Positions 1 through 8,081 of a stretch of DNA of 47,628 nucleotides are shown here, in pieces. A program made the position numbers and the translations under genes. Origin of the DNA: MGIIb-O2 sp964003245. GTDB lineage: Archaea; Thermoplasmatota; Poseidoniia; Poseidoniales; Thalassarchaeaceae. Every line of letters starts with the position of its first letter. The stretch's first letter is position 1. The stretch lies in contig CAXFIU010000005.1 of NCBI GenBank assembly GCA_964003245.1, positions 1-47,628 of the forward strand, in the 5' to 3' direction. Below the pieces are notes generated by a model that had not been told where the DNA came from, did no database searches, and saw only the letters and a list, made by a program, of their open reading frames with translations.

Positions 1-51
1 ATGGCTTAATCGAACTCCAATAGCGGTAGCCTCCGGCAGGATCAACCGGAT
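1..51 (-). rRNA. 16S rRNA, 5' end (partial)
   Basis: On the minus strand the sequence reads TCCGGTTGATCCTGCCGG followed by AGGCTACCGCTATTGGAGTTC, the near-universal archaeal 16S 5' terminus. The gene runs off the left edge of the window, so only about 50 nt are visible. It lies downstream of and codirectional with secY. The exact mature 5' end (about position 51) is estimated from alignment with known 16S starts. Confidence 0.96.
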
Positions 52-375
52 TTCGTGTGAAATCACAGTATCCTATCGAAGTCTTGTGGTTGCAATTTGC
101 TGTCACTTTGTTATTGAATTGGCGCAGAAACACATTTCCTTATTTGAATGTGAAATATCTGCTTACTTGCACCCCTATTATCGGGGTCAAGTCGTTATTG
201 TGGTTAACCTCCATAACCATGAACTAGGTTCATGGCCGCACTTCCTCGGCACACGCCTGACCTGATAGAAGACCTCATCGCACTAAGTGCTCAATCTCCA
301 ACGCCAGCCAAACGTAGCAAGTCGCCGACCGGCAAGGGGTATTTCAATATGCCTTACTAACAAGTAAGGGTATTG
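52..375 (-). ncRNA. 16S rRNA precursor leader with stable hairpins
   Basis: No ORF of substance lies between 16S and secY (52-480). On the minus strand this stretch holds clear hairpins: 217-235 (8-bp stem CCATGAAC/GTTCATGG with a 3-nt loop), 165-192 (ACTTG+ACCCC pairing with GGGGT+CAAGT, with one bulged base), 131-152 (CACATT/AATGTG) and a GTAAG/CTTAC hairpin near 353-368. Archaeal 16S leaders normally contain half of a bulge-helix-bulge processing stem, whose other half would lie beyond the 3' end of 16S, outside this window. Processing role is inferred; the hairpins are seen directly. Confidence 0.6.
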
Positions 376-391
376 GGGCGCAGTGCATCGA

Positions 392-399
392 TTATACAA
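392..399 (-). promoter_or_regulatory. Candidate TATA box of the 16S rRNA gene
   Basis: The minus strand reads TTGTATAA here, within an AT-rich to GC-rich transition; a start about 25 nt downstream would fall near position 370. A second AT-rich tract (about 418-436) is an alternative. The assignment rests only on resemblance to archaeal TATA boxes and position. Confidence 0.35.
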
Positions 400-480
400 T
401 TGCAACAGAGTTCGGAAAAATAAAATAAAAACATACCTAAATATGATAAAAAATCTTCTAAATAAATACAGATTTTTTTC

Positions 481-2403
481 TCAATCTGCACCAAAGAACT
501 CTCTAAGAACAGGGTGCATTTCCATGGCTTGTTCTTTCTGAATCTGTTCATAAGTCCTTAGAATAATACCCACAGCTAGTAGTAAACCAGTTCCTGTTGC
601 GTTACCTACAGTACCTAGAAGATCTGCTCCCGCAGCTAGTAATCCTACGAATGCACCTGAGAAAAGAGTCACTGGAGGAATATATCTTTCTAAGATACGT
701 TCCAATACCACAGGATTCTTTCTAAATCCTGGTATCTGCATTCCGGTTCTCTCAATCTGCTTAGCAACATCTTTAGCGCCCATATTTGTTGTTTCAATCC
801 AGAACTTAGCGAATACTGTAGAACCAGCAGTCATTACGAAAACATATACGACTACGTGTACCATGAGTTGCCCTAAACTATGGCCATATGCATCTCCAGT
901 CTGATTCAATAATGGCAAGAACCAATCTCCAACTCCATTCACCATAGAAGAATACCAAGCGAAACCATCAGAAGGAGTAGTTGCACCAACTTCGTATGAA
1001 CCAAACCAGTGTGCTCTACTCCAAGCGCCATTGCGTCCAAGAATAGGAACTGTTGACAACACAGGATGACTCCAGAATAATAATGTAAACATATTGATAT
1101 TAGCTAACAAAGCAGCCATTAGAATTACTGGAATGTTACTTGCATAAACAAGACGTATTGGATATTGTCCACGATGACCGCGAACCTTTCCATGAGTTAA
1201 TGGCAATTCTAACTTACTTGATTCAGCATAAGCAACCACTAAGAAAACTATGATCGAAGAAACCAGTGCAGCTATAGGATTTGCATGATTCAATAAAATT
1301 AATTCGAACCCATTTTCTGAAACTAATTGAGAATTCGTAGCCGTTCGTAAGGTATAGAAAATCATAGGCAATGTTCCTGAAGGAGGATTTTGGAAAGATA
1401 AAGGAGAACCAGCAGTTACCGGCAATGGAGATAATGTACCTACGAAAGTTGATTGAGCAACTCCTGCAGCAATGAACAAAGAAATACCACTACCAATACC
1501 CCACTTACTTACTAACTCATCGAGTAAGAATACAAGATATGAGCCTATGAATAATTGTGCCACAATTATCGTGTTGGCCCAACCGATTCCAAAATCTAGA
1601 ATTAAGGTCTCTGAAGGATCTAAGAATCCATATACTTGAGGTATTGACTCAATAGGTATCATAATCAGAACCAATAATTTTTGAATACCTTGATACAACT
1701 GCTTATCACTAGAGTTTTGTAAATCAAGCTGTATGATTTTTGCTCCTGCGAAAAGTTGCATGATAATTGAACCTGTAACGATAGGCCCAATTCCTAAGTG
1801 CATGATTGAACCAGATGCACCAGCCATAATTGCTCTGAAAGAGGAAAATATATCTAATGTTGAATCTGAAAGGCCGTAAATCATTACATTAGTCATCATG
1901 AAATAAATGATTAGTACAAGAGTTGTTGTCCATAATTTTTGATTGAAACGTACGTGACCTTCTGGTTTTGTGATACTAGGGTAAACATCTACGAATCTAC
2001 TGAGGCCGTACAAACGACTGCTTTCTGAACCCGAATACAAAAGGCAAACTAAACACATAGCAATAGCAACACCAAGAAGTGCTACACCTACCAATAGGAA
2101 CCCTACTGCCGCCTTATCTACCCAGCCCCAATATGCGAGTCCTATTACAGAAGTTAACCATATACCTGGTTTGAGTATGCGTCCGATATAAGGAGTATCT
2201 CTGATATTATCAGGTAAATCAGTCATTGCACACCACATGATGTATGCAACATATGGTATAGAAACTAAGAACATTCGAAGTGCTCTCATTTGTTCATCTG
2301 GCGCTCCATCCAACAAATCATCGCGAAGCCAGTAAAATAACATACCCCAATATATTGCACCCATTATTGCAGTTCCAATAACATTAGGTTTTCTGTCTAC
2401 CAT
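481..2403 (-). CDS. secY: Preprotein translocase subunit SecY with N-terminal membrane extension
   Basis: Pore subunit of the Sec translocon in the cytoplasmic membrane. The canonical SecY region begins about residue 140, where VYPSITKPEG and KLWTTT mark the start of TM1, and continues to the C-terminus with the expected ten hydrophobic segments and the RGHRGQYPIRLVYASNIPVI loop. In front of this lie about 135 extra residues with roughly four further hydrophobic segments, making the protein about 640 aa against about 450-490 usual for archaea. I start at the ATG at 2403, not the GTG at 2412, because the GTG overlaps the Shine-Dalgarno GGGGTGA. It is the last gene of the ribosomal protein operon, as usual in archaea, 24 bp after L15; the 16S promoter follows. 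Confidence 0.95.
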   Translation of the reverse strand: MVDRKPNVIGTAIMGAIYWGMLFYWLRDDLLDGAPDEQMRALRMFLVSIPYVAYIMWCAMTDLPDNIRDTPYIGRILKPGIWLTSVIGLAYWGWVDKAAVGFLLVGVALLGVAIAMCLVCLLYSGSESSRLYGLSRFVDVYPSITKPEGHVRFNQKLWTTTLVLIIYFMMTNVMIYGLSDSTLDIFSSFRAIMAGASGSIMHLGIGPIVTGSIIMQLFAGAKIIQLDLQNSSDKQLYQGIQKLLVLIMIPIESIPQVYGFLDPSETLILDFGIGWANTIIVAQLFIGSYLVFLLDELVSKWGIGSGISLFIAAGVAQSTFVGTLSPLPVTAGSPLSFQNPPSGTLPMIFYTLRTATNSQLVSENGFELILLNHANPIAALVSSIIVFLVVAYAESSKLELPLTHGKVRGHRGQYPIRLVYASNIPVILMAALLANINMFTLLFWSHPVLSTVPILGRNGAWSRAHWFGSYEVGATTPSDGFAWYSSMVNGVGDWFLPLLNQTGDAYGHSLGQLMVHVVVYVFVMTAGSTVFAKFWIETTNMGAKDVAKQIERTGMQIPGFRKNPVVLERILERYIPPVTLFSGAFVGLLAAGADLLGTVGNATGTGLLLAVGIILRTYEQIQKEQAMEMHPVLREFFGAD

Positions 2404-2427
2404 TAGATTCACCCCTTGATTCTAAGA

Positions 2428-2844
2428 TTATTCTTCTTCCCATTCATCATCGTCATCAGCAAGATTAACTGAACCGCCCGCAGCTTCAACTTTCTTAATA
2501 GCAAGAGAACTTGCTTCATTAACTGTAATACTGAGTGCCTTGTTTATCTTACCTTTACCTAGTAATTTATCAAAACCAAGATCTGTTAAATTAATACTAT
2601 TGCCATCTGCCATTTCTTCGACTTGCTGAAGATTAATTGACACATTTACAACTCTCAAACTTGGATCTCTATTGAATCCGTGCATACCCCAATGTCCTGG
2701 CATATACTTAATTCGAGTCATAACACGATGTTTGTTAATTCCAGCATTACCGCGTCCTCCACGCTTACCTGCGCCTCGACCGGATTTCTTTCCACGACCA
2801 TGATAGCGTGAGCGACCACGGAATTTATTTGTTCTAGATACCAT
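2428..2844 (-). CDS. rpl15: Large subunit ribosomal protein L15 (uL15)
   Basis: 50S subunit protein. The Gly/Arg-rich N-terminus (residues about 8-35, including HGRGKKSGRGAGKRGGRG) is the diagnostic uL15 extension that threads into 23S rRNA, and the rest matches archaeal length (138 aa). The C-terminus is a strongly acidic tail (DDDDEWEEE). A GAGGTG ribosome binding site precedes the ATG by 7 nt. It sits between L30 and SecY in the standard archaeal spc order. Confidence 0.95.
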   Translation of the reverse strand: MVSRTNKFRGRSRYHGRGKKSGRGAGKRGGRGNAGINKHRVMTRIKYMPGHWGMHGFNRDPSLRVVNVSINLQQVEEMADGNSINLTDLGFDKLLGKGKINKALSITVNEASSLAIKKVEAAGGSVNLADDDDEWEEE

Positions 2845-2855
2845 ATTTATTCACC

Positions 2856-3326
2856 TCAGAGCATTCTCCCTGCAAGATCAGAAATTGCTTCACCTCTGAA
2901 TCCTAAAGCCCCACCAACTGTGTATGATCTTTTGATGCCGCCCCATCCCTTGCTTCCACGAGGAGGGTGTAATCTAAAAATCGGCTTTAATCCTTCAACA
3001 TCTTTCATAGTTGCTTCTCCAGCAGCCATTGCCTTAGAGAAGGCAGCTACTGTTTTGTACTTACTAGATGCTTTTATTGTAGCATCGTCAACAGGCTTAT
3101 CGCCAACCATTCTGCCTCTTTCTTTGAGTAATGTCTCAATAGTTTCTGCGTCTACCTCGCCCCAAGTAATATAATCCTTAGATTTCTTTAACATTCCAAG
3201 ATAAGTAACGTTTTCAGGGACCAGTGTAGCATGATTGACACGTGTAAGATTAAGCATCATCATAGTATCTTTGATTTTCTTTGTGACTCCTCGGTCACTT
3301 CTAGCTCTAATTACAAGATAAGTCAT
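2856..3326 (-). CDS. rpl30: Large subunit ribosomal protein L30 (uL30)
   Basis: 50S protein of archaeal/eukaryotic L7-type uL30, 156 aa. The N-terminus (YLVIRARSDRGVTKKIKDTM) and the following LNLTRVNHATLVPEN are typical of the archaeal family, as is the C-terminal LHPPRGSKGWGGIK. Its ATG overlaps the TGA of S5 (ATGA), so the two are probably translationally coupled. Confidence 0.95.
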   Translation of the reverse strand: MTYLVIRARSDRGVTKKIKDTMMMLNLTRVNHATLVPENVTYLGMLKKSKDYITWGEVDAETIETLLKERGRMVGDKPVDDATIKASSKYKTVAAFSKAMAAGEATMKDVEGLKPIFRLHPPRGSKGWGGIKRSYTVGGALGFRGEAISDLAGRML

Positions 3327-4087
3327 TGCATTTTCCTCCCTTTAGTGATGCTTAACCTCTCGCGGTCACCATCTGTAATCTTAGTTCTATTCAACTCTAC
3401 CAGAGCATTGAAAGTAGCTCTTGCAAAGTTAATCGTAGTACGTGTTTGGCCTGCGGAACGAGCCCAGACATCAGTAATACCTGCTAATGTAAGTACTCTT
3501 CTACCGTAGTCACCAATAACAAGCCCCTTACCAGCAGGAGCTGGCATAAGAGTAATTCTTGTTGAACCTGAACGGCCTGTTACTTTGAATGGGACTGAAT
3601 TACCCGGACCTTCGGATGATTCCCATGAACCATTACCTCTCATGACAGGAATTAGATTTAATTTAGCCTTATCAATAGCCTTACGAATTGTACTGGAAAC
3701 TTCCTTTCCTTTACATACTGCAAGGCCAACATATCCATCACTGTTTCCAACAACACATAACACATTGAATCTTACACGACGTCCTGAGTCAGTCATTCTT
3801 TGAATCATGTTTACTCCAAGAACATCATCTGTTAGATCAGGAAGTAAAGCATCAACTATCTCTACTTCTCTAATTGGGAAACCTGAATCTACAGCTTGTT
3901 CGTAAGTTGTAACTTCACCATTCATAACCATATGTCCTAATCTTGTACGAGGAACCCAACTTCTTAATCCAGCAAGTGGATCAGGACCTCTACGACCTCT
4001 AGTGTCGTTAGATTCTGATGGTGGTGCCAATGCTGCGGCTAGACCAGGAGCTAGTTGGATAGGTTCATTATTTTCTTCATCACTCAT
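3323..4087 (-). CDS. rps5: Small subunit ribosomal protein S5 (uS5)
   Basis: 30S protein, involved in decoding accuracy and mRNA entry. The double-stranded RNA-binding S5 domain is visible around residues 50-130 (WVPRTRLGHMV, RRVRFNVLCVVGNSDGYVGL) and the C-terminal S5 domain follows (LMPAPAGKGLVIGDYGR, VLTLAGITDVWARS). At 254 aa it is slightly longer than many archaeal homologues because of an N-terminal Pro/Ala-rich and acidic extension of about 40 residues. Its stop overlaps the L30 start; it begins 2 bp after L18. Confidence 0.96.
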   Translation of the reverse strand: MSDEENNEPIQLAPGLAAALAPPSESNDTRGRRGPDPLAGLRSWVPRTRLGHMVMNGEVTTYEQAVDSGFPIREVEIVDALLPDLTDDVLGVNMIQRMTDSGRRVRFNVLCVVGNSDGYVGLAVCKGKEVSSTIRKAIDKAKLNLIPVMRGNGSWESSEGPGNSVPFKVTGRSGSTRITLMPAPAGKGLVIGDYGRRVLTLAGITDVWARSAGQTRTTINFARATFNALVELNRTKITDGDRERLSITKGRKMQ

Positions 4088-4089
4088 AT

Positions 4090-4599
4090 CTATGCCCCCT
4101 CTATCGCTTTAATTGATTTCTTAACTTTATCACCCATGGAATCATCAATATGCATTCCATGAATTCGATCATCATCAGGTAATACTTCTTCACCATGAGG
4201 AATTTCTAATCCTGCATCGACCATTCCTCTCAATGCGGCAAATACTCTACTACCTTTTGATGATGCAGATAACCCGATATCAAGTATAGCACTATCGTGA
4301 CCTGAGGAAATAGCATTCTTTGCTAGAGCGTAACCTGCAAGGTAACTCGCAGGTACTGATTTTCTTGAAGCATCATTTGGCCATGAATACTTATCGACTA
4401 AGGTTTTACCATTTACTGATGCTAGAACAATATCTCCCTCAGGATTAAATTCGACTAATTGGCATGTAGTTTGAGTATTCGATACTCTTACTACTGCTCT
4501 TGGAGTTTCTCCTCTAAGAAGTTTCATCCTCCTCCTATAATCAGTCTCTCCTTCTCGACGTCTCTTGAATCTTAATCTCTGATTCTTACCATGTGCCAT
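4090..4599 (-). CDS. rpl18: Large subunit ribosomal protein L18 (uL18)
   Basis: 50S protein that binds 5S rRNA. The N-terminus (RLRFKRRREGETDYRRRMKL) is the archaeal/eukaryotic uL18 (L5-like) signature, followed by the core VVRVSNTQTTCQLVEF and AGYALAKNAI. The start codon overlaps the L19e stop codon by one base (TAATG), indicating coupled translation. Confidence 0.96.
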   Translation of the reverse strand: MAHGKNQRLRFKRRREGETDYRRRMKLLRGETPRAVVRVSNTQTTCQLVEFNPEGDIVLASVNGKTLVDKYSWPNDASRKSVPASYLAGYALAKNAISSGHDSAILDIGLSASSKGSRVFAALRGMVDAGLEIPHGEEVLPDDDRIHGMHIDDSMGDKVKKSIKAIEGA

Positions 4600-5075
4600 T
4601 ATTCATCGCCTCCAATTTTTATGCCATCCAAGCCCATGTTGGTACGCATATGTGCAACGGAACGGTATGAGCCTCCCTTTGCTTTTCGATAGTAATATCT
4701 GTATTCACTAGGAGTTAGGGTTTCTTCAGCCCTCATATCTTTCAGAACTCTACGTTGAGCACGAATTAAACGCATCCAACGGTTTTTCTTTGGATCTCTA
4801 GAGTTTTTTGTACCCTTCCTAGAACCTGGTCCTTTACGACGACCTTTTGCTTTTTGTGCCGCAACATTTCTTGCTCTTCCACGGCTAGTTCCCTTAATTG
4901 GTCTAGCTTTGATTAGTCCCTCATCAATTAATTGGCGTATATCTGCTTTTTGAACTGCCGTACTAACTTCATCAAGATAATCTGGGTTGATCCAGACACG
5001 ATGTACTCCGACTTCTCTTCCTTCCTTCTTAGAAAGTATCTGTGCAGCCATTCTCTTCTGATTAGAAATAATCAT
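4599..5075 (-). CDS. rpl19e: Large subunit ribosomal protein L19e (eL19)
   Basis: Archaeal/eukaryotic-specific 50S protein of 158 aa. Recognised by QKRMAAQIL near the start, VHRVWINPDYLDEV, the highly basic GTSRGRARN and GRRKGPGSRKGTKNSR stretch and the terminal YYYRKAKGGSYRSVAHMRTN. The start overlaps the L32e stop (ATGA). This order (L32e-L19e-L18) is standard in archaea. Confidence 0.96.
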   Translation of the reverse strand: MIISNQKRMAAQILSKKEGREVGVHRVWINPDYLDEVSTAVQKADIRQLIDEGLIKARPIKGTSRGRARNVAAQKAKGRRKGPGSRKGTKNSRDPKKNRWMRLIRAQRRVLKDMRAEETLTPSEYRYYYRKAKGGSYRSVAHMRTNMGLDGIKIGGDE

Positions 5076-5728
5076 TGAATATCACCTTTCCTAGTTATTT
5101 TACGACGATTAAGGACACGTAGACCTAAATCATCAGCACGGTCATGAATCTTAGCTCTCTTTCTGTTACCCACACTTGCACCTACACGGATTGCTTGACG
5201 CTCAGGATCAAGACCATCTAAGTCACTTGGCTGATTTACAAGCACATCCTCGAAACCTGATGAGTGAAGTCCTCGGACAGCAGATATCTTGCGATATCCA
5301 ACTCTTGCCATTGGAGTGCGATATTTCATATTCAATCTTTGTTTAGATTGCATACCTTTTGGTTTTCTCCAACCAGTTCTTGAAAGACGATAATATCGGT
5401 ACCACTCTTGTCGACGGAACTTAGGTTGTTTTTTCATTTGAGCAGCTCTAATAGCCAGATTTGCTTTTGTTTCTTCGTCAAGTACTGGTTTTTGACGAGC
5501 TGTATGGATATCATCCCAATCGTCTTCATCAAAGAAGTCATCTTCTTCATCGAATGTGTCGTCGAAATCTTCTACTTCTTCTTCGACAGATGTCTCTACA
5601 GAAGATTCTACAGGAGTATTATTTTCGCTAAGTCTTTCTATTAATACGCTTTTATTACCTGAAACGGGTAGATTTGCTTCCCTTAGTAATTCCTTTAATT
5701 GCGCAACAGTCATGTTTTCGTATTCCAT
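5072..5728 (-). CDS. rpl32e: Ribosomal protein L32e (eL32) with N-terminal SAP-like domain
   Basis: The C-terminal about 125 residues are eL32 (KFRRQEWYRYYRL, WRKPKG, GYRKISAVRGLHSSGFEDVLV). In front is an unusual extension: residues 5-34 (MTVAQLKELLREANLPVSGN then KSVLIERL) match the SAP putative nucleic-acid-binding helix-turn-helix pattern, followed by a very acidic linker (about residues 45-75, rich in Asp/Glu). Total 218 aa against about 130 for simple eL32. The start ATG has a GGAGGTAA ribosome binding site. The eL32 identity is firm; the SAP assignment is by motif only. Confidence 0.93.
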   Translation of the reverse strand: MEYENMTVAQLKELLREANLPVSGNKSVLIERLSENNTPVESSVETSVEEEVEDFDDTFDEEDDFFDEDDWDDIHTARQKPVLDEETKANLAIRAAQMKKQPKFRRQEWYRYYRLSRTGWRKPKGMQSKQRLNMKYRTPMARVGYRKISAVRGLHSSGFEDVLVNQPSDLDGLDPERQAIRVGASVGNRKRAKIHDRADDLGLRVLNRRKITRKGDIQ

Positions 5729-5740
5729 ACTATTACCTCC

Positions 5741-6292
5741 TTATGCTCCCTTCGAAACTATGTATATACCATCTTGGAATACACGCCTGTCTCTCTTTTT
5801 TACTACACAGCATCTCTCAATATTTGCTGCGGTTTGACCTACTTTTTCTCTATCTGATCCTTTGACTATAATATCAGTTTTATTTTCAACTCTAACTTCA
5901 ACTTCTGCAGGAGTCCAAGGAAGTTTTGCTACACGAGGAACTTTTTCTCCGAATAGATTGTTTACTGTTAATTGGTTTCCTTGAACTTTGATAGTCATTG
6001 GGAAGTGAGAATATACGGCTTGAAGACGATATTCAAAACCAATATCAACTCCTTTCACCATATTATTCAAATGAGCATTCCATGTTCCGGCTAGAGCTCT
6101 TTCTGAACGTCTTGGAAGATCACAAAATACTTCTAAACCTCCATCAACTTGTTTGACATCCAGTCGAGGGTGACGGAACTCCCGTGATACAGAGGTACCT
6201 TCTTTGGCAATAGTCACATTATCACCATTCAATGATGCGCTAACACCATCTGGCAATGCAATGTGATGTGCGATTTTATCTAATTTCACCAT
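5741..6292 (-). CDS. rpl6: Large subunit ribosomal protein L6 (uL6)
   Basis: 50S protein near the factor-binding site, 183 aa as expected in archaea. Two tandem uL6 folds are visible: HIALPDGVSASLNGDNVTI in the first and FPMTIKVQGNQLTVNNLFGE in the second, ending with TDIIVKGSDREKVGQTAANIE. GAGGTGAAATT precedes the ATG. Located between S8 and L32e. Confidence 0.96.
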   Translation of the reverse strand: MVKLDKIAHHIALPDGVSASLNGDNVTIAKEGTSVSREFRHPRLDVKQVDGGLEVFCDLPRRSERALAGTWNAHLNNMVKGVDIGFEYRLQAVYSHFPMTIKVQGNQLTVNNLFGEKVPRVAKLPWTPAEVEVRVENKTDIIVKGSDREKVGQTAANIERCCVVKKRDRRVFQDGIYIVSKGA

Positions 6293-6303
6293 AATTTCAC
6301 CTC

Positions 6304-6693
6304 CTAGAATATATATGCGAGCAAACGCCCACCTATTCTCTCCTTCTTTGCTTCATAATGGTTCATTACACCTTGATTAGTAGACATTATTAGAAGACCG
6401 AAATCTTGAGCAGGCAAATATCTAGATTCCCACTTTTCATATTCAGATCTCTGAACAGAGTATCTAGGCTTGATAATTCCACAGCGATTAATAGCACCGA
6501 CTAATTCGATTCTGTAACCTCCTCCTCGGCCATCATCTAATGCCTCATATTCTCCTACATATCCTGATTTCTGCATTATTGATAGCATACTTCCTAATAA
6601 TTTACTTGCTGGCCTTACTGTCACTTCATAGTGACCTGCGTTCTCCGCATTGAAAATACGGGTAAAAGCGTCATTTAATGGGTCAAATTGCAT
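6304..6693 (-). CDS. rps8: Small subunit ribosomal protein S8 (uS8)
   Basis: 30S primary 16S-binding protein, 129 aa. Recognised by DPLNDAFTRIFNAENAG, ASKLLGSMLSIMQKSGYVG and INRCGIIKPRYSV, with the C-terminal QDFGLLIMSTNQGVMNHYEA typical of uS8. Ten bases separate it from L6 and 12 from S14. Confidence 0.96.
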   Translation of the reverse strand: MQFDPLNDAFTRIFNAENAGHYEVTVRPASKLLGSMLSIMQKSGYVGEYEALDDGRGGGYRIELVGAINRCGIIKPRYSVQRSEYEKWESRYLPAQDFGLLIMSTNQGVMNHYEAKKERIGGRLLAYIF

Positions 6694-6705
6694 CTTCTTC
6701 TCACC

Positions 6706-6858
6706 TCAACTATTTTTCTTAAATCCTATACTAGGAGCTACATCTCTGAAGCATTGACGGCACAATCTAAGTCCGTGACGGCGAATCATACCTCGACGAC
6801 GGCCACACCTTCTACAGCCAACTGTTCTTCCAATCTCTTCTCCATGATCTCTTGCCAT
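6706..6858 (-). CDS. rps14: Small subunit ribosomal protein S14 (uS14), zinc-binding form
   Basis: A 50-residue gene in the gap between S8 and L5, easily missed because of its size. It reads MARDHGEEIGRTVGCRRCGR, then a basic stretch and LRLCRQCFRDVAPSIGFKKN. The two CxxC pairs are the zinc site of archaeal/eukaryotic uS14 (S29-like), and SIGFKK is the usual C-terminus. A GGAGTGAAGC ribosome binding site precedes the ATG at 6858, 3 bp after L5. Position is exactly where archaea carry rps14. Confidence 0.96.
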   Translation of the reverse strand: MARDHGEEIGRTVGCRRCGRRRGMIRRHGLRLCRQCFRDVAPSIGFKKNS

Positions 6859-6861
6859 GCT

Positions 6862-7386
6862 TCACTCCTCCACTATAATAATTCCAAAATTATCTACAAA
6901 CCACTGCTTGCATTCATCACGAATAACTCGATGATTTCTAGCAACTTTTGTATTACGGCGACGGCGACGAGAAACTCGATGCCCAGGTCGTTCCAATACA
7001 ATATTTACATCCATTCCGAATATACCAATATCTGGATCATATTTCTGGTCTGGGAAATCAGTATAATCTGAAATTCCAAATGAAAGATTTCCTGACTGAT
7101 CAAAATTATATCCAGGAAGGGTGTTTTGACGTACCCAAAATGCGTCTTTAAGGAAAGATGCTACCTTATCAGAATCTCTCATAGTAACCTTACAGCCTAT
7201 TGGTCCACCAACACGAGTTCCTAGATCTCTGTTAGTGCTTGTAGAAAGAGTTCTAACTGGTTTTTGACCAGTTAGTAATTCTAGAACTTGTTCAGCCAAC
7301 TGAAGTCTCTGTCCTCCCTCGCCTACTCCGATATTAACCGTAACTTTGGTTATTCTCGGTTTATTCATTGTACTTGATTCGCTCAT
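6862..7386 (-). CDS. rpl5: Large subunit ribosomal protein L5 (uL5)
   Basis: 50S protein contacting 5S rRNA and the P-site tRNA, 174 aa. ITKVTVNIGVGEGG, LTGQKPVRTLS, RVGGPIGCKVTMR and the GIFGMDVNIVLERPG motif identify archaeal uL5. The ATG overlaps the S4e TGA (ATGA). A second in-frame ATG six codons in (MNKPRI) is a possible alternative start. Confidence 0.96.
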   Translation of the reverse strand: MSESSTMNKPRITKVTVNIGVGEGGQRLQLAEQVLELLTGQKPVRTLSTSTNRDLGTRVGGPIGCKVTMRDSDKVASFLKDAFWVRQNTLPGYNFDQSGNLSFGISDYTDFPDQKYDPDIGIFGMDVNIVLERPGHRVSRRRRRNTKVARNHRVIRDECKQWFVDNFGIIIVEE

Positions 7387-8081
7387 TCATTCACCTCCAA
7401 AGGTATATCTTTTTTGTCACCAATGATGAACACATAATCAGATATTGTTCCAAAGTCATCAAAAGTAACTTCATTGTCTTTTGATGAACGTTTAATTTCT
7501 TTCGACCTGACTGTTGCTGTCTCTCCGATGTGGGAACCACCGGTCAAGTATGCAAGCGCTCCTTCTTCGAACTTATGATGAGATATGATTTCTTGTTCAG
7601 GTAGTGAAATTACAACACTATCACCTGATTTATAGTCAGGATTTGAATCAAAAAGAATATTTCTCCCATCGTGAAGGTGTAATTGGGTTTTACCACCAGA
7701 AATTGTAGTTTTACCCATAACTCGACAAGTCTTGGATGATGATTCTTTAGCATTAATTGGCCTATATCTTAGTTTGCCATTCATGTCTAGCACACAACGA
7801 TAATTATTATCGCCAACAGTTAAGACATCCATCAAACCAACTCCTCGGCCAAGAGCTGTTTCAATTCTACCATCTACCATAATTTTTCTAGAATGGAGGA
7901 TTTTCTTTGCTTCTCTACGATTATGAGCTACACCAATAACATCACGTAGAATAATACCCATAGGCATACAATTCTCAATACTATGACCACAAGGATCAGG
8001 TTTTTGCACCCAAATTGTGGTTTTTCTTGGCAATGGCCAACTTCTTGGCATCATTAAGCGCTTAATATGACTACTACTCAT
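7383..8081 (-). CDS. rps4e: Small subunit ribosomal protein S4e (eS4)
   Basis: Archaeal/eukaryotic 30S protein, 232 aa. IKRLMMPRSWPLPRK at the start, the S4-type RNA-binding motif (GVAHNRREAKKILHSRKIMV) around residues 50-75, and a central KOW-like segment (HKFEEGALAYLTGGSHIGET) are visible. Both ends overlap neighbouring genes by 4 bp (L24 before, L5 after), implying coupled translation through L24-S4e-L5. Confidence 0.96.
   Translation of the reverse strand: MSSSHIKRLMMPRSWPLPRKTTIWVQKPDPCGHSIENCMPMGIILRDVIGVAHNRREAKKILHSRKIMVDGRIETALGRGVGLMDVLTVGDNNYRCVLDMNGKLRYRPINAKESSSKTCRVMGKTTISGGKTQLHLHDGRNILFDSNPDYKSGDSVVISLPEQEIISHHKFEEGALAYLTGGSHIGETATVRSKEIKRSSKDNEVTFDDFGTISDYVFIIGDKKDIPLEVNE

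Noticed and set aside
200..400. Possible SRP RNA or RNase P RNA in the 16S leader (fragments such as CAGGTCAGG and GAGGAAG on the minus strand)
   Set aside because: The invariant neighbours of these strings (GGAAGCAGC loop, or the P4 pairing partner) are missing; a structured rRNA leader is the simpler reading.
5408..5837. Plus-strand ORFs opposite L32e
   Set aside because: Shadow frames of a conserved ribosomal gene with low-complexity Ser/Phe-rich translations.
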